Source of the DNA: Geobacillus jurassicus NBRC 107829
GTDB taxonomy: Bacteria > Bacillota > Bacilli > Bacillales > Anoxybacillaceae
Length of the DNA: 50,413 nt
Direction: 5' to 3'
NCBI RefSeq assembly: GCF_001544315.1
Contig: NZ_BCQG01000025.1
Coordinates: 1-50,413, forward strand
Positions within the stretch are counted from its first letter, which is position 1. Each line of letters starts with the position of its first letter. The position numbers and the translations under genes are program-made. Under the pieces are notes generated by a model that saw nothing but the letters and a program-made list of their open reading frames with translations, searched no databases and had not been told where the DNA came from. This document shows positions 1 to 8,181 of the stretch, piece by piece.

Positions 1-44
1 CATAGCGGATTGAAACGCGCGGCGCAACGCCACCCAAAAAAAGA

Positions 45-72
45 TTGACAACCGCCCATGCCATGGTATGAT
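45..72 (+). promoter_or_regulatory. Sigma-A promoter of the thiamin operon
   Basis: A perfect TTGACA at 45-50 is followed after 16 bases by TATGAT at 67-72. The bases TGG just before the -10 give it an extended -10 character. It lies about 36 bases upstream of the TPP riboswitch, which is where the operon transcript should start. Confidence 0.75.
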
Positions 73-107
73 AAGTGTAAAGAAAATTGAAAATTGCACC
101 ATCGCCA

Positions 108-199
<92 letters not shown>

Positions 200-248
200 A
201 GGAGCTGCACGCCGTGGCTAGGCTTTGACTTGCCAAGTTGCATGCCCA

Positions 249-293
249 CGCCGCTTTCTTTACGCCAATCGGCAAAGGAAGCGGCGTTTTTAT
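249..293 (+). terminator. Riboswitch-controlled intrinsic terminator
   Basis: The arms CGCCGCTTTC and GGAAGCGGCG (with further T-A pairs inside) form a strong hairpin ending at 286, followed by a T-rich run. It lies between the TPP aptamer and tenA, so it is the likely expression platform: terminator formed when TPP is bound, read-through when it is not. Confidence 0.85.
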
Positions 294-316
294 TTTGCCA
301 AAAAGGGGGAGGACGA

Positions 317-1000
317 ATGTCATTTGCAAAGCAATTGCGCCAGGCGGCCGATCCGATCTGGCAGGCAAGTTTTCGCCATCCGTTTGTTCAGGAGCTTGGC
401 CAAGGAACGCTTGAGCGCGAGAAATTTCGCTATTACGTGATGCAGGATGCCTACTATTTGCGCCATTTTGCCCGCGTGCAGGCGATCGGGGCGGCGAAAT
501 CGCCGGATTTGGCGACAACAGCCCGGTTGGCGCACCATGCGCAAAGCACGTGCGAGGCCGAGCTGTCGCTGCATGAAACGTTCGCCGAGCTGCTTGGCAT
601 CACCGAGGAGGAGCGGGCGGCGTTCATTCCGGCGCCGACGGCGTATGCCTACACGTCGCACATGTACCGCGCTGCGTATGAAGGGCATCTCGGCGATGTC
701 ATCGCTGCCATTTTGCCGTGCTACTGGCTGTATTACGAAATTGGCGAGCGCTTGAAAACGTGCCGGCCGAACGATCCGATTTATGAAAAATGGATCGGCA
801 CCTACAGTTCGGATTGGTTCCGCTCGCTTGTTGAAGAGCAAATCGCGCGGCTTGACGACATCGCTGACGCGGTCACCGAAGAGGATCGCCATCGGATGAA
901 GCGGCATTTCCTCATCAGCAGCGAATATGAGTACGAGTTTTGGGAGATGGCGTATCGGCTTGAGCAGTGGCCGTCGGCTGAATTGGCGGCGAGCCGTTGA
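317..1000 (+). CDS. tenA: Aminopyrimidine aminohydrolase / thiaminase II TenA
   Basis: TenA hydrolyses aminopyrimidine breakdown products of thiamin to HMP so the pyrimidine moiety can be salvaged. The 227-residue length is typical. The known catalytic positions of the B. subtilis enzyme are all present at the same numbers: Asp44, Tyr112, Cys135 (in LPCYWLYY), Tyr163 and Glu205. The frame is open further upstream to 146, but that would run through the riboswitch and terminator. The ATG at 317 follows GGGGGAGGA and is the real start. It is the first gene of the TPP-regulated operon, directly before an ECF importer, which fits uptake of pyrimidine precursors followed by deamination here. Confidence 0.95.
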   Translation: MSFAKQLRQAADPIWQASFRHPFVQELGQGTLEREKFRYYVMQDAYYLRHFARVQAIGAAKSPDLATTARLAHHAQSTCEAELSLHETFAELLGITEEERAAFIPAPTAYAYTSHMYRAAYEGHLGDVIAAILPCYWLYYEIGERLKTCRPNDPIYEKWIGTYSSDWFRSLVEEQIARLDDIADAVTEEDRHRMKRHFLISSEYEYEFWEMAYRLEQWPSAELAASR

Positions 1001-1031
1001 CGGATGGGATGAGACAAGGAGGAAAAATGGG

Positions 1032-1622
1032 ATGGAAACGACAACAAAAGGATTAAAATTGGCCGATATTTTAACGACGATCGTCATTGCGATTGTATTC
1101 GGCGTCATTTACAAATTATGGGGTCCGTTGTACAGTGCAGTAGGAGTATTGGGGTTTCATCTTGATCAACTCATTTACGGCATGTGGTTTATCGCCTCTT
1201 CGCTCGCTTATTTGTTGATCCGTAAACCGGGGGTGGCGCTGCTCGCCGAGATTGCGGCCTCGTCCGGCGAGCTTGTCATGGGATCGCAGTGGGGGCTTGA
1301 AGTGCTCATTTACGGGGTTGTCCAAGGGCTGTTTGCCGAGATCGTCTTTGCTGTGTTCCGCTACCGGCGCTTTGACACGTTCGTTGTATCGCTCGGCGCG
1401 GTCGGGGCGACGGTCGGCTCGCTCATCATGGACTTTTACAAAGGTTATATTGAGGCGCTCGCCCCATGGAATATGGCGCTCTTTTTGCTCGCGCGCTTTA
1501 TCGGCGCCGTCCTCATCTCCGGCGTGTTTGCCGTTTCATTGGCAAAAGCAATCGAAAAAACCGGAGTGACGCAAATGTGGCGGCCGGCTTCGAAAGACGA
1601 TTACGATGCGTTGAACCGTTGA
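1032..1622 (+). CDS. ykoE: ECF transporter substrate-binding subunit YkoE (thiamin precursor)
   Basis: A hydrophobic 196-residue protein with about five or six membrane segments, matching YkoE, the S component of an energy-coupling-factor importer for thiamin or its hydroxymethylpyrimidine precursor. The start at 1032 follows AAGGAGG at 1016-1022. It lies 31 bases after tenA and 12 bases before ykoD, all under the TPP riboswitch. Recognition is by general sequence character and neighbours rather than by a single motif. B. subtilis has a soluble partner YkoF, and no such gene is present here. Confidence 0.85.
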   Translation: METTTKGLKLADILTTIVIAIVFGVIYKLWGPLYSAVGVLGFHLDQLIYGMWFIASSLAYLLIRKPGVALLAEIAASSGELVMGSQWGLEVLIYGVVQGLFAEIVFAVFRYRRFDTFVVSLGAVGATVGSLIMDFYKGYIEALAPWNMALFLLARFIGAVLISGVFAVSLAKAIEKTGVTQMWRPASKDDYDALNR

Positions 1623-1634
1623 GGTCGGTGAACG

Positions 1635-3089
1635 ATGAAAAACATCATTGCGATTGACCGGCTGCGCCTGAAATTTCCCGGACGCGACGGGTTGCTGTTT
1701 CGCGACTTGTCGCTGTCGATTGCCGAGGGGGAGAAAGTGCTCCTCCTTGGTCCGTCCGGGTGCGGCAAGTCGACATTATTGCAAGTAATGGCTGGAATCA
1801 TTCCCCACTCGGTCGATGTGCCGATGAAAGCGGAGCGCCTTGAGCGGCCGGAACGATGGGGGTATGTGTTCCAAGATCCGGATGCGCAATTTTGCATGCC
1901 ATACGCGGATGAGGAAATCGCCTTTGCACTCGAAAATCGAAGCGTGCCGCGCCAGGAAATGCCCGCCCGCATCCGCGCGCTGCTTGACCAAGTCGGCTTA
2001 GAGATCATCCCGCATACCGATATTCATACGCTGTCCGGCGGAATGAAGCAGCGGTTGGCGCTCGCTTCGGTGCTGGCGCTTGAGCCGGATGTCTTGTTTT
2101 TGGATGAGCCGACGGCCCTGCTTGATGAAGAGGGGACGAAGGCGGTATGGCAGACGGTGAAACAGGTGGACCGCGGCAAAACGGTCGTCATCGTTGAGCA
2201 TAAAATCGATCATGTGCTGGACTTTGTAGATCGCATTGTTTTGCTCGGCCGCGATGGGCGCATCATCGCCGACGGCGAGGCGAAGGCGGTGTTTTCCGAC
2301 TATAAAGACGTCATTGCCGCCGAAGGCATTTGGTATCCAGGCGTCTGGGACGACTATGACCGGACGGCAAGGAGGCGAAATCGCCATCAAGGCGAGGAGC
2401 TTCTTCGCCTCAGCTGTTTTCGCGGGTTCCGCGGCCGGGAGGCGAAAATCTATGTTCCTGAAGCAACGGTGCACGCCGGCGAATGGATTGCTGTCACTGG
2501 AAAAAACGGCGCCGGTAAAAGCACGTTGCTGCACGCGCTTATGCAACTCATTCATACAGACGGCGAGTATGTGCTGCTAGGGGCCGACATCAAGCAGCAA
2601 CACCCGCTCTACCGCCATATTGCCTTTGTTTTCCAAAATCCGGAGTGGCAATTTGTCACCCATTCGGTTCGCGAAGAGCTCGCCTACTCGCTTCGGCTTG
2701 AAGGGCGGCCGGAAGCGGAAATTGAGGAAACGATCGCTCGCCTGTTGCGTGAATTTGACCTTGTTGAGCAGCAAGACCAACACCCGTATCAGCTGTCGAT
2801 TGGGCAAAAACGGCGGTTGAGCGTCGCCGCTTCGATCGTCGCCGGCCAACGCCTCTTTTTGCTTGATGAGCCGACGTTTGGTCAAGACGCGAAAAACACG
2901 TTTGCTTTGCTTGAAATGCTTGAAGCGCACCGCGAACAAGGAGCGGCGATCATGATGGTTACACATGACGAACAAATCGTCCGCCGCTTTGCGACGAGAC
3001 GGTGGGTGATTGAAGACGGGACGCTCGTTCGGGACGAACAGCTTGACATCCGAGAGCCGGCGTTGGCGGAAGGTGGGGCGGGGCGATGA
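1635..3089 (+). CDS. ykoD: ECF transporter duplicated ATPase YkoD
   Basis: A 484-residue protein with two fused ABC ATPase domains that energises the ECF importer. Domain 1 has Walker [10 protein letters not shown] at 39-47, signature LSGG at 133-136 and Walker B VLFLDEP at 153-159. Domain 2 has Walker A GKNGAGKST at 289-297, a variant signature LSIGQ at 387-391 and Walker B LFLLDEP near 407-413. Q-loop glutamines lie near 80 and 334. It overlaps ykoC by ATGA, which points to translational coupling of the ATPase and its membrane anchor. Confidence 0.93.
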   Translation: MKNIIAIDRLRLKFPGRDGLLFRDLSLSIAEGEKVLLLGPSGCGKSTLLQVMAGIIPHSVDVPMKAERLERPERWGYVFQDPDAQFCMPYADEEIAFALENRSVPRQEMPARIRALLDQVGLEIIPHTDIHTLSGGMKQRLALASVLALEPDVLFLDEPTALLDEEGTKAVWQTVKQVDRGKTVVIVEHKIDHVLDFVDRIVLLGRDGRIIADGEAKAVFSDYKDVIAAEGIWYPGVWDDYDRTARRRNRHQGEELLRLSCFRGFRGREAKIYVPEATVHAGEWIAVTGKNGAGKSTLLHALMQLIHTDGEYVLLGADIKQQHPLYRHIAFVFQNPEWQFVTHSVREELAYSLRLEGRPEAEIEETIARLLREFDLVEQQDQHPYQLSIGQKRRLSVAASIVAGQRLFLLDEPTFGQDAKNTFALLEMLEAHREQGAAIMMVTHDEQIVRRFATRRWVIEDGTLVRDEQLDIREPALAEGGAGR

Positions 3090-3868
3090 AATGGGAGGTT
3101 CGCTGCCGCGAGACATGGCTTCATGAGACGAACCCGAGCTTAAAGCTCATTGTGCTTGTCGTGCTCTTTTTCGCTGTGTTGTTCATTCATAACCCGAACG
3201 TACTGATCAACGTTTCGCTCGCTCTGTTTGTTTTGTTTTGCTTTGGCACCGGCTATCCGGCAAACGTGTTGTTTTGGCTGTTTTTGCCGTTTTTCCTCGT
3301 CTTTGTTTCGACGGCCTCATCGATGATGATGTTTGGCGAAGGAACGACCACATGGGTTCGCTGGGGGCTCATCCATATTACGGCGGAAAGCTTTTGGCGC
3401 GGAGTGCATATCGGGTTTCGCGCTCTGGCGCTTGGGCTTCTCGGGTTGATTTTTTCGCTGACGACTCGGCCGGTGCATCTGTTTTATTCACTCATGCAAC
3501 AGCTGAAGCTGAAGCCGAAGTATGCGTACAGTTTTTTGGCGGCCGTTCGCCTGTTGCCGATTATGCTTGAAGAGTTTCAGACGATCCGCTATGCGTTAAA
3601 AGTGCGCGGCGTGCCGAACAAGGGCGGCCTCAGCAAAGTGAAGCGCTACGCCATTCCGCTGTTGTCGCAAAGCATCCGCCGCGCCCAGCGCATCGCTGTG
3701 GCGATGGAGGCAAAACGATTTTCTGGCAGCGGCCGGCGCACGTTTTATTATGAAATCGGGTTCGGCAAGTATGACGTGTTGTTTGTCGCCTTGTTTGCCG
3801 CCTTGATGTTCGTCGCCTATTATGCAGGCGTTCATTATCCGTATATTTCCATAAGCGATGTACGGTAA
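3086..3868 (+). CDS. ykoC: ECF transporter transmembrane subunit YkoC
   Basis: A 260-residue CbiQ/EcfT-type membrane protein that couples the ATPase YkoD to the S component YkoE. Several membrane segments lie in residues 20-130 and a last one near 235-255. Between them is a long cytoplasmic helical stretch with the coupling-helix pattern R-LLPIMLEEF ... ALKVRG (about residues 150-175). Together with ykoE and ykoD it completes the importer. Its ATG overlaps the ykoD stop. Confidence 0.9.
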   Translation: MKWEVRCRETWLHETNPSLKLIVLVVLFFAVLFIHNPNVLINVSLALFVLFCFGTGYPANVLFWLFLPFFLVFVSTASSMMMFGEGTTTWVRWGLIHITAESFWRGVHIGFRALALGLLGLIFSLTTRPVHLFYSLMQQLKLKPKYAYSFLAAVRLLPIMLEEFQTIRYALKVRGVPNKGGLSKVKRYAIPLLSQSIRRAQRIAVAMEAKRFSGSGRRTFYYEIGFGKYDVLFVALFAALMFVAYYAGVHYPYISISDVR

Positions 3869-3884
3869 AAAGAAAGGGATGGCC

Positions 3885-4496
3885 ATGGGCGTTCTCCATT
3901 TCGTTTCCACCGGGCGTCAGACGGTTGATGAATTCGCCGCGATTTGTGCACACACCCATCCGTATGCCGACCTGATTCATATTCGCGAAAAAGGGAAGAC
4001 GGCGTGCGAAGTGGCGGCGTTTGTCGAGGCGTTGCTTCGCGCCGGGGTGCCGCCGCAAAAAATCGTGGTCAATGACCGGGTTGACGTCGCCGCCGTCTAC
4101 GGCGTCAAAGGCGTGCAGCTTGCCTATCACAGCTTGCCGGTGCGCGCCGTCCGCCGCTCGTTTCCCAACTTGGCGGTCGGCCGCTCGGTGCACGGGCTCG
4201 AGGAGGCGAAACAGGCAGAGAACGATGGCGCGCACTTTTGTTTGTATGGCCATATTTTTCCGACTGAAAGCAAGCCCGACTTGCCGCCGCGCGGGTTGGA
4301 CTCGCTTGCGGAAATCGCTGCTGCCGTGTCCATTCCAGTCATCGCCATCGGCGGCATTCATGCCGGCAACGCCCGCCAAGTGCTCGAAGTCGGGGCGTCG
4401 GGAGTGGCCGTGATGTCGGCGGTCTTTTTTGCCGCTGATCCAGTCAGTGAGGCGAAACGACTCGCAGAAATTGTCAAAGGGGAGAGGGTCAAGTGA
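3885..4496 (+). CDS. tenI: Thiazole tautomerase TenI
   Basis: TenI aromatises the thiazole carboxylate phosphate tautomer made by ThiG. The protein is a ThiE-like TIM barrel of 203 residues with the phosphate-binding IAIGGI stretch near 150 and ASGVAVMSA near 175. The first residues resemble other TenI proteins when translation starts at ATG 3885, and AGAAAGGG at 3871-3878 is well placed for it. In-frame starts at 3858 and 3879 exist; the first overlaps ykoC and the second leaves no room after the ribosome site. Its stop overlaps the thiO start. Confidence 0.88.
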   Translation: MGVLHFVSTGRQTVDEFAAICAHTHPYADLIHIREKGKTACEVAAFVEALLRAGVPPQKIVVNDRVDVAAVYGVKGVQLAYHSLPVRAVRRSFPNLAVGRSVHGLEEAKQAENDGAHFCLYGHIFPTESKPDLPPRGLDSLAEIAAAVSIPVIAIGGIHAGNARQVLEVGASGVAVMSAVFFAADPVSEAKRLAEIVKGERVK

Positions 4497-5629
4497 TTGC
4501 ACATCATTATGATGTCATCATTGTCGGCGGCGGGGTGATCGGGGCGGCCATCGGCTTTGAGCTTGTCAAACGGCGGCATCGTGTCGCCATTTTGGAAAAA
4601 GGAACGATGGGAAGTGGAGCGTCAAGCGCGGCGGCCGGCATGCTCGGGGCGCAGTCGGAGTTTTCGGCGCCAAGCCCGCTCGTGCCGCTCGCCTTACAAA
4701 GCCGGGCGCTCATGCCGGCGCTTGCTGAGGAGCTGCGGGAGAGAACCGGCATCGATATCGGCCTTGTCGAAAAAGGAATGATCAAAATAGCGACAACTGA
4801 GGAGGAAGCAGACGATCTCTACCGCCATTATACATTTTGGCGAGAAAGAGGCGAGTCGGTGCATTGGCTTACAAAAGAGGAAGCGCTTGAAATCGAGCCG
4901 CGCCTTGCGGCGGAAGCGATTGCTGGAGCGATGTACATCCCTGGCGATGGGCAAGTGAGCGCGCCGGATTTGGCTGCCGCTCTCGCATGTGCTGCTGTTT
5001 CCGCCGGCGCTCGTTTGTATGAGCATACAGAAGTGTTCGACATCCGTCCCGACGCCAGCGGTCATCTTCTGGACACAACGAGCGGAACGTTTGCCGCTGA
5101 GGCGGTCGTCATCGCTTCCGGTGCTTGGGCGGCGCGGCTTGGCGTGCGAATCGGGCTTTCGCTTTCCGTTTCCCCAGTCAAAGGGGAGTGCGTCATGGTG
5201 CGCACGCCGGTTCCGCTTTTGCAGGCGACTGTATTCGCGAAAAACGGCTGCTACATCGTGCCGAAATCAGGAAACCGACTGCTCATCGGGGCGACATCCA
5301 CTCCCGGCACGTTTGACCGGCGCGTATCAGCCGGCGCGGTCATGAGCTTGCTTCACCGTGCTGCTCGCCTCGTCCCGGACATCGAACAGGCGGAATGGGT
5401 GGCAGCATGGAGCGGCATCCGGCCGCAGACAGAGGACGGCCTGCCTTACCTAGGCGAGCATCCGGAGCGGCGCAGTTTATTCGTTGCCGCTGGCCATTAC
5501 CGGAACGGCATTTTGCTCTGCCCGTTGACCGGGTTGCTGATGGCTGACTTAGTCGAGCGGAAGGAGCCGGCGTTTGATCTTGCGTCATTTTCGTTGACAC
5601 GCCATATCGGAAAGGTGGGGATGAAATGA
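4493..5629 (+). CDS. thiO: Glycine oxidase ThiO
   Basis: FAD-dependent oxidase that converts glycine to the imine dehydroglycine used by ThiG for the thiazole ring. The 378-residue protein starts with the dinucleotide-binding motif VIIVGGGVIGAAIGFEL (about residues 8-24), followed by GSGASSAAAGML. The DAO-type C-terminal part has W-GIRPQTEDGLPYLG near 303-319 and the Rossmann-closing AAGHYRNGILL near 332-343. Translation starts at GTG 4493, overlapping the tenI stop as GTGA, and ends in an ATGA overlap with thiS. Confidence 0.94.
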   Translation: MIAHHYDVIIVGGGVIGAAIGFELVKRRHRVAILEKGTMGSGASSAAAGMLGAQSEFSAPSPLVPLALQSRALMPALAEELRERTGIDIGLVEKGMIKIATTEEEADDLYRHYTFWRERGESVHWLTKEEALEIEPRLAAEAIAGAMYIPGDGQVSAPDLAAALACAAVSAGARLYEHTEVFDIRPDASGHLLDTTSGTFAAEAVVIASGAWAARLGVRIGLSLSVSPVKGECVMVRTPVPLLQATVFAKNGCYIVPKSGNRLLIGATSTPGTFDRRVSAGAVMSLLHRAARLVPDIEQAEWVAAWSGIRPQTEDGLPYLGEHPERRSLFVAAGHYRNGILLCPLTGLLMADLVERKEPAFDLASFSLTRHIGKVGMK

Positions 5630-5829
5630 CGTTAGTGATTAATGGGGAGACGGTCACCGTGCCGGACGAAGTAAAAACGGTGAGCGACTTGCTTGCCTAT
5701 TTTCGGCTTGACAACAAGCTGGCCATTGTCGAAGTCAATGTCCGCATCATCCAAAAACATGAGTATGGGACGACGGCGCTATGCGATGGCGATCGCGTGG
5801 AAATCGTTCATTTTGTAGGAGGCGGTTGA
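5626..5829 (+). CDS. thiS: Sulfur carrier protein ThiS
   Basis: A 67-residue ubiquitin-like carrier that brings sulfur, as a C-terminal thiocarboxylate, to ThiG. The protein ends in VGGG, giving the terminal Gly-Gly that ThiF adenylates. It overlaps thiO by four bases and is one base from thiG. Confidence 0.94.
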   Translation: MTLVINGETVTVPDEVKTVSDLLAYFRLDNKLAIVEVNVRIIQKHEYGTTALCDGDRVEIVHFVGGG

Positions 5830-5830
5830 A

Positions 5831-6598
5831 ATGTTGAAAATTGGCCCATATGAATTCTCTTCACGGCTGTTGCTCGGCACGGGCAAATATCCGAGCTTGG
5901 ATGTGCAAAAAGAAGCGGTGGAAGCATCAGGGGCGGAAATTTTAACGTTCGCCGTCCGGCGAATGAACATCTTTTCCCCGGAGCAGCCGAACTTTTTGGA
6001 GCAGCTCGATTTAAGCAAATATAAGCTTTTGCCGAACACCGCCGGGGCGAAAACGGCCGAAGAAGCGGTGCGCATCGCCCGGCTCGCCAAGGCATCCGGA
6101 TTGTGTGATATGATAAAAGTAGAAGTGATCGGCTGCGACAAAACGCTGCTTCCGGACCCGGTCGAAACGTTGAAAGCGGCGGAAATGCTGCTTGAAGAAG
6201 GGTTTATTGTGTTGCCGTACACATCTGACGATGTGGTGTTGGCAAAGCGGCTTGAGGAGCTCGGCTGTCATGCGATCATGCCGGGCGCCTCGCCGATCGG
6301 GTCCGGGCAAGGCATTATCAATCCGCTCAATTTGAGCTTTATCATTGAACAGGCGAACGTGCCGGTCATTGTCGACGCCGGCATCGGCGGACCGGCGGAC
6401 GCGGCGCTGGCGATGGAGCTTGGCGCGGATGGGGTGCTCTTGAACACCGCTGTTTCCGGCGCGGCTGATCCAGTGAAAATGGCGAAAGCGATGAAGCTGG
6501 CGGTGGAAGCGGGCCGGCTCGGCTATGAAGCCGGACGCATCCCGAAAAAACGGTACGCGTCAGCGAGCAGCCCAACGGAAGGAATGAGTGTTGTTTGA
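5831..6598 (+). CDS. thiG: Thiazole synthase ThiG
   Basis: ThiG condenses 1-deoxy-xylulose 5-phosphate, dehydroglycine and ThiS-carried sulfur into the thiazole phosphate. The 255-residue barrel carries the Schiff-base lysine at position 96 in DMIKVEV, the same number as in B. subtilis. It also has the phosphate-binding [11 protein letters not shown] and ADGVLLNTA segments. The stop overlaps the TTG start of thiF. Confidence 0.96.
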   Translation: MLKIGPYEFSSRLLLGTGKYPSLDVQKEAVEASGAEILTFAVRRMNIFSPEQPNFLEQLDLSKYKLLPNTAGAKTAEEAVRIARLAKASGLCDMIKVEVIGCDKTLLPDPVETLKAAEMLLEEGFIVLPYTSDDVVLAKRLEELGCHAIMPGASPIGSGQGIINPLNLSFIIEQANVPVIVDAGIGGPADAALAMELGADGVLLNTAVSGAADPVKMAKAMKLAVEAGRLGYEAGRIPKKRYASASSPTEGMSVV

Positions 6599-7620
6599 AC
6601 GAACGGTATTCCCGGCAGCAACTATTTGCGCCGATTGGCGAGGAAGGGCAAAAGAAAATACGGGGAAAGCATGTCGTCTTAATCGGCGCCGGCGCGCTCG
6701 GCACAGGCAACGCCGAAGCGCTCGTTCGCGCCGGCATCGGCAAATTGACGATCATCGACCGCGATTACGTCGAATGGAGCAACTTGCAACGCCAGCAACT
6801 GTACAGCGAAGCGGATGCGAAGGAGCGGTTGCCAAAGGCGATCGCCGCCAAACGGCGCCTTGAACAGGTAAACGGTGAGGTTGAGATCGAGGCCATTGTC
6901 GGCGACGCCGGTCCAGAAGAATTGGAAACGATCGCTGCCATGCAACGCCCTGACTTATTGATCGATGCGACGGACAATTTCGATGCGCGTTTCATCATCA
7001 ATGATGTCGCCTACAAATACCATATTCCATGGATTTACGGCGCTTGCGTCGGCAGCTATGGCATCAGTTGCGCCTTCATCCCGGGGCGCACGCCGTGCTT
7101 ATACTGTTTGCTCGAAACGGTGCCGCAAGGGGGATTGACGTGCGATACGGCCGGCATTATCAGCCCGGCGGTGCAAATGGTTGTCAGCTATCAGATGGCT
7201 GAGGCGTTAAAAATTTTAGTCGAGGACTGGTCGGCGCTCCGCGGCAAGCTCGTTTCGTTTGACCTTTGGACGAACGAATACGCCGCCGTTCGCATTGACG
7301 GGGTGAAAAAGGACGGCTGCCCGACGTGCGGACGTCATCCATCTTACCCCTTTCTTTCTTATGAACAGCGGACGAAGACCGCTGTGTTGTGCGGGCGCGA
7401 TTCCGTGCAAATCCGTCCGTCTGCCCGGCGCCAGTACGACTTGAATGAATTGGCGGAGCTGTTTCGCCGCCAAGGGCTTCAAGCGGAAGCGAACCCGTAT
7501 CTTGTCTCCGTTTCGCTCGGCGACAAGCGATTGGTTGTCTTTCGCGACGGCCGTGCGCTTGTGCACGGCACGAAAGATGTGCAGGAAGCCAAAGCCATTT
7601 ATTATCGCTATTTAGGCTAA
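6595..7620 (+). CDS. thiF: ThiS adenylyltransferase ThiF
   Basis: An E1-like enzyme that adenylates the C terminus of ThiS before sulfur transfer. The nucleotide loop GAGALG is at 31-36, with the [13 protein letters not shown] segment at 55-69 and DATDN near 124-128. Zinc cysteines form two CxxC pairs, C168/C171 and C242/C245, and C183 lies in LTCDTAG. A tail of about 90 residues follows the second pair. Translation starts at TTG 6595 overlapping thiG. No thiD follows, although thiD ends the comparable B. subtilis operon. Confidence 0.93.
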   Translation: MNERYSRQQLFAPIGEEGQKKIRGKHVVLIGAGALGTGNAEALVRAGIGKLTIIDRDYVEWSNLQRQQLYSEADAKERLPKAIAAKRRLEQVNGEVEIEAIVGDAGPEELETIAAMQRPDLLIDATDNFDARFIINDVAYKYHIPWIYGACVGSYGISCAFIPGRTPCLYCLLETVPQGGLTCDTAGIISPAVQMVVSYQMAEALKILVEDWSALRGKLVSFDLWTNEYAAVRIDGVKKDGCPTCGRHPSYPFLSYEQRTKTAVLCGRDSVQIRPSARRQYDLNELAELFRRQGLQAEANPYLVSVSLGDKRLVVFRDGRALVHGTKDVQEAKAIYYRYLG

Positions 7621-7762
7621 AGCGCGACGCCATGCATTGGCGGCCGCTTTCGTCTTAATATGGCAATGTCATCAAACTGTCAAATCCATGTCCTTCCTCT
7701 CCCCTTTTTTTCGCGATCTATATGGTATGATGAAAGCGGGGATGGAAAGGGAGGGAGAAGGA

Positions 7763-7846
7763 ATGGACGAGTGGTCGGTGACGTTCAACATTGCCTCATT
7801 GCTTGTTCTTGTGTATTTCATTGGTTCTTGTTGGTTTGAGTCATGA
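7763..7846 (+). CDS. 27-residue membrane peptide, unknown function
   Basis: The ATG at 7763 is preceded by a very strong ribosome site (GGGAGGGAGAAGG). The product has an acidic, polar first eight residues, then one hydrophobic stretch (IASLLVLVYFIGSCWF) long enough to span the membrane. TATGAT at 7726-7731 may be its -10 box. A strong terminator follows immediately, so it looks like its own transcript. No family was recognised; a longer frame open from 7637 lacks a ribosome site. Confidence 0.55.
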   Translation: MDEWSVTFNIASLLVLVYFIGSCWFES

Positions 7847-7850
7847 TGTG

Positions 7851-7885
7851 AAGGTGTCCCAAAAGGATCGGGACACCTTTTCTTA
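7851..7885 (+). terminator. Intrinsic terminator
   Basis: AAGGTGTCCC at 7851-7860 pairs with GGGACACCTT at 7870-7879, followed by TTTCTTATTT. The same stem sequence recurs at 22992 and, as a variant, at 49420. Confidence 0.88.
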
Positions 7886-8181
7886 TTTGTTATTTGCTGT
7901 ATAAATTCAACACGATCAAAACGATCTATTGCTCCCTGCTTAGGAGAACACGGTCTTTTAAGACAGCCATGTTTTCATTCAAGAAACTGGATTTATGGTG
8001 GAAGAAAAACCGCCAGCTGTAGTCAGTTGGCGAAAAATTTGTTATATTTAAAGTAAGGAGGGCAACGCCGGCTTCCGCCGGCCGAGCGCTCCGTGCAGCC
8101 AACGTTGTTTCCATAAGCATGTTTCGGCGGAAAAATGGATATGAATAACATCGTCACCATCCATAGGAGTGTGAAGATTCG
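7886..8181. other. Gene-free stretch with a reverse-oriented terminator-like hairpin
   Basis: No convincing gene is visible in about 295 bases. CGCCAGCTG at 8011-8019 pairs with CAGTTGGCG at 8024-8032. Read on the reverse strand this hairpin is followed by GTTTTTCTTCC, so it looks like a terminator for reverse-strand transcription, yet no reverse-strand gene lies to its right. Further right is a GCCGGC-TTCC-GCCGGC hairpin at 8067-8082 in the leader of the next gene, just after an AAGGAGG at 8055-8061 that has no start codon near it. Confidence 0.45.

Noticed and set aside
8040-8181. Possible magnesium riboswitch (M-box) before the CNNM transporter gene
   Set aside because: None of the conserved M-box blocks is present; only unrelated hairpins are visible.
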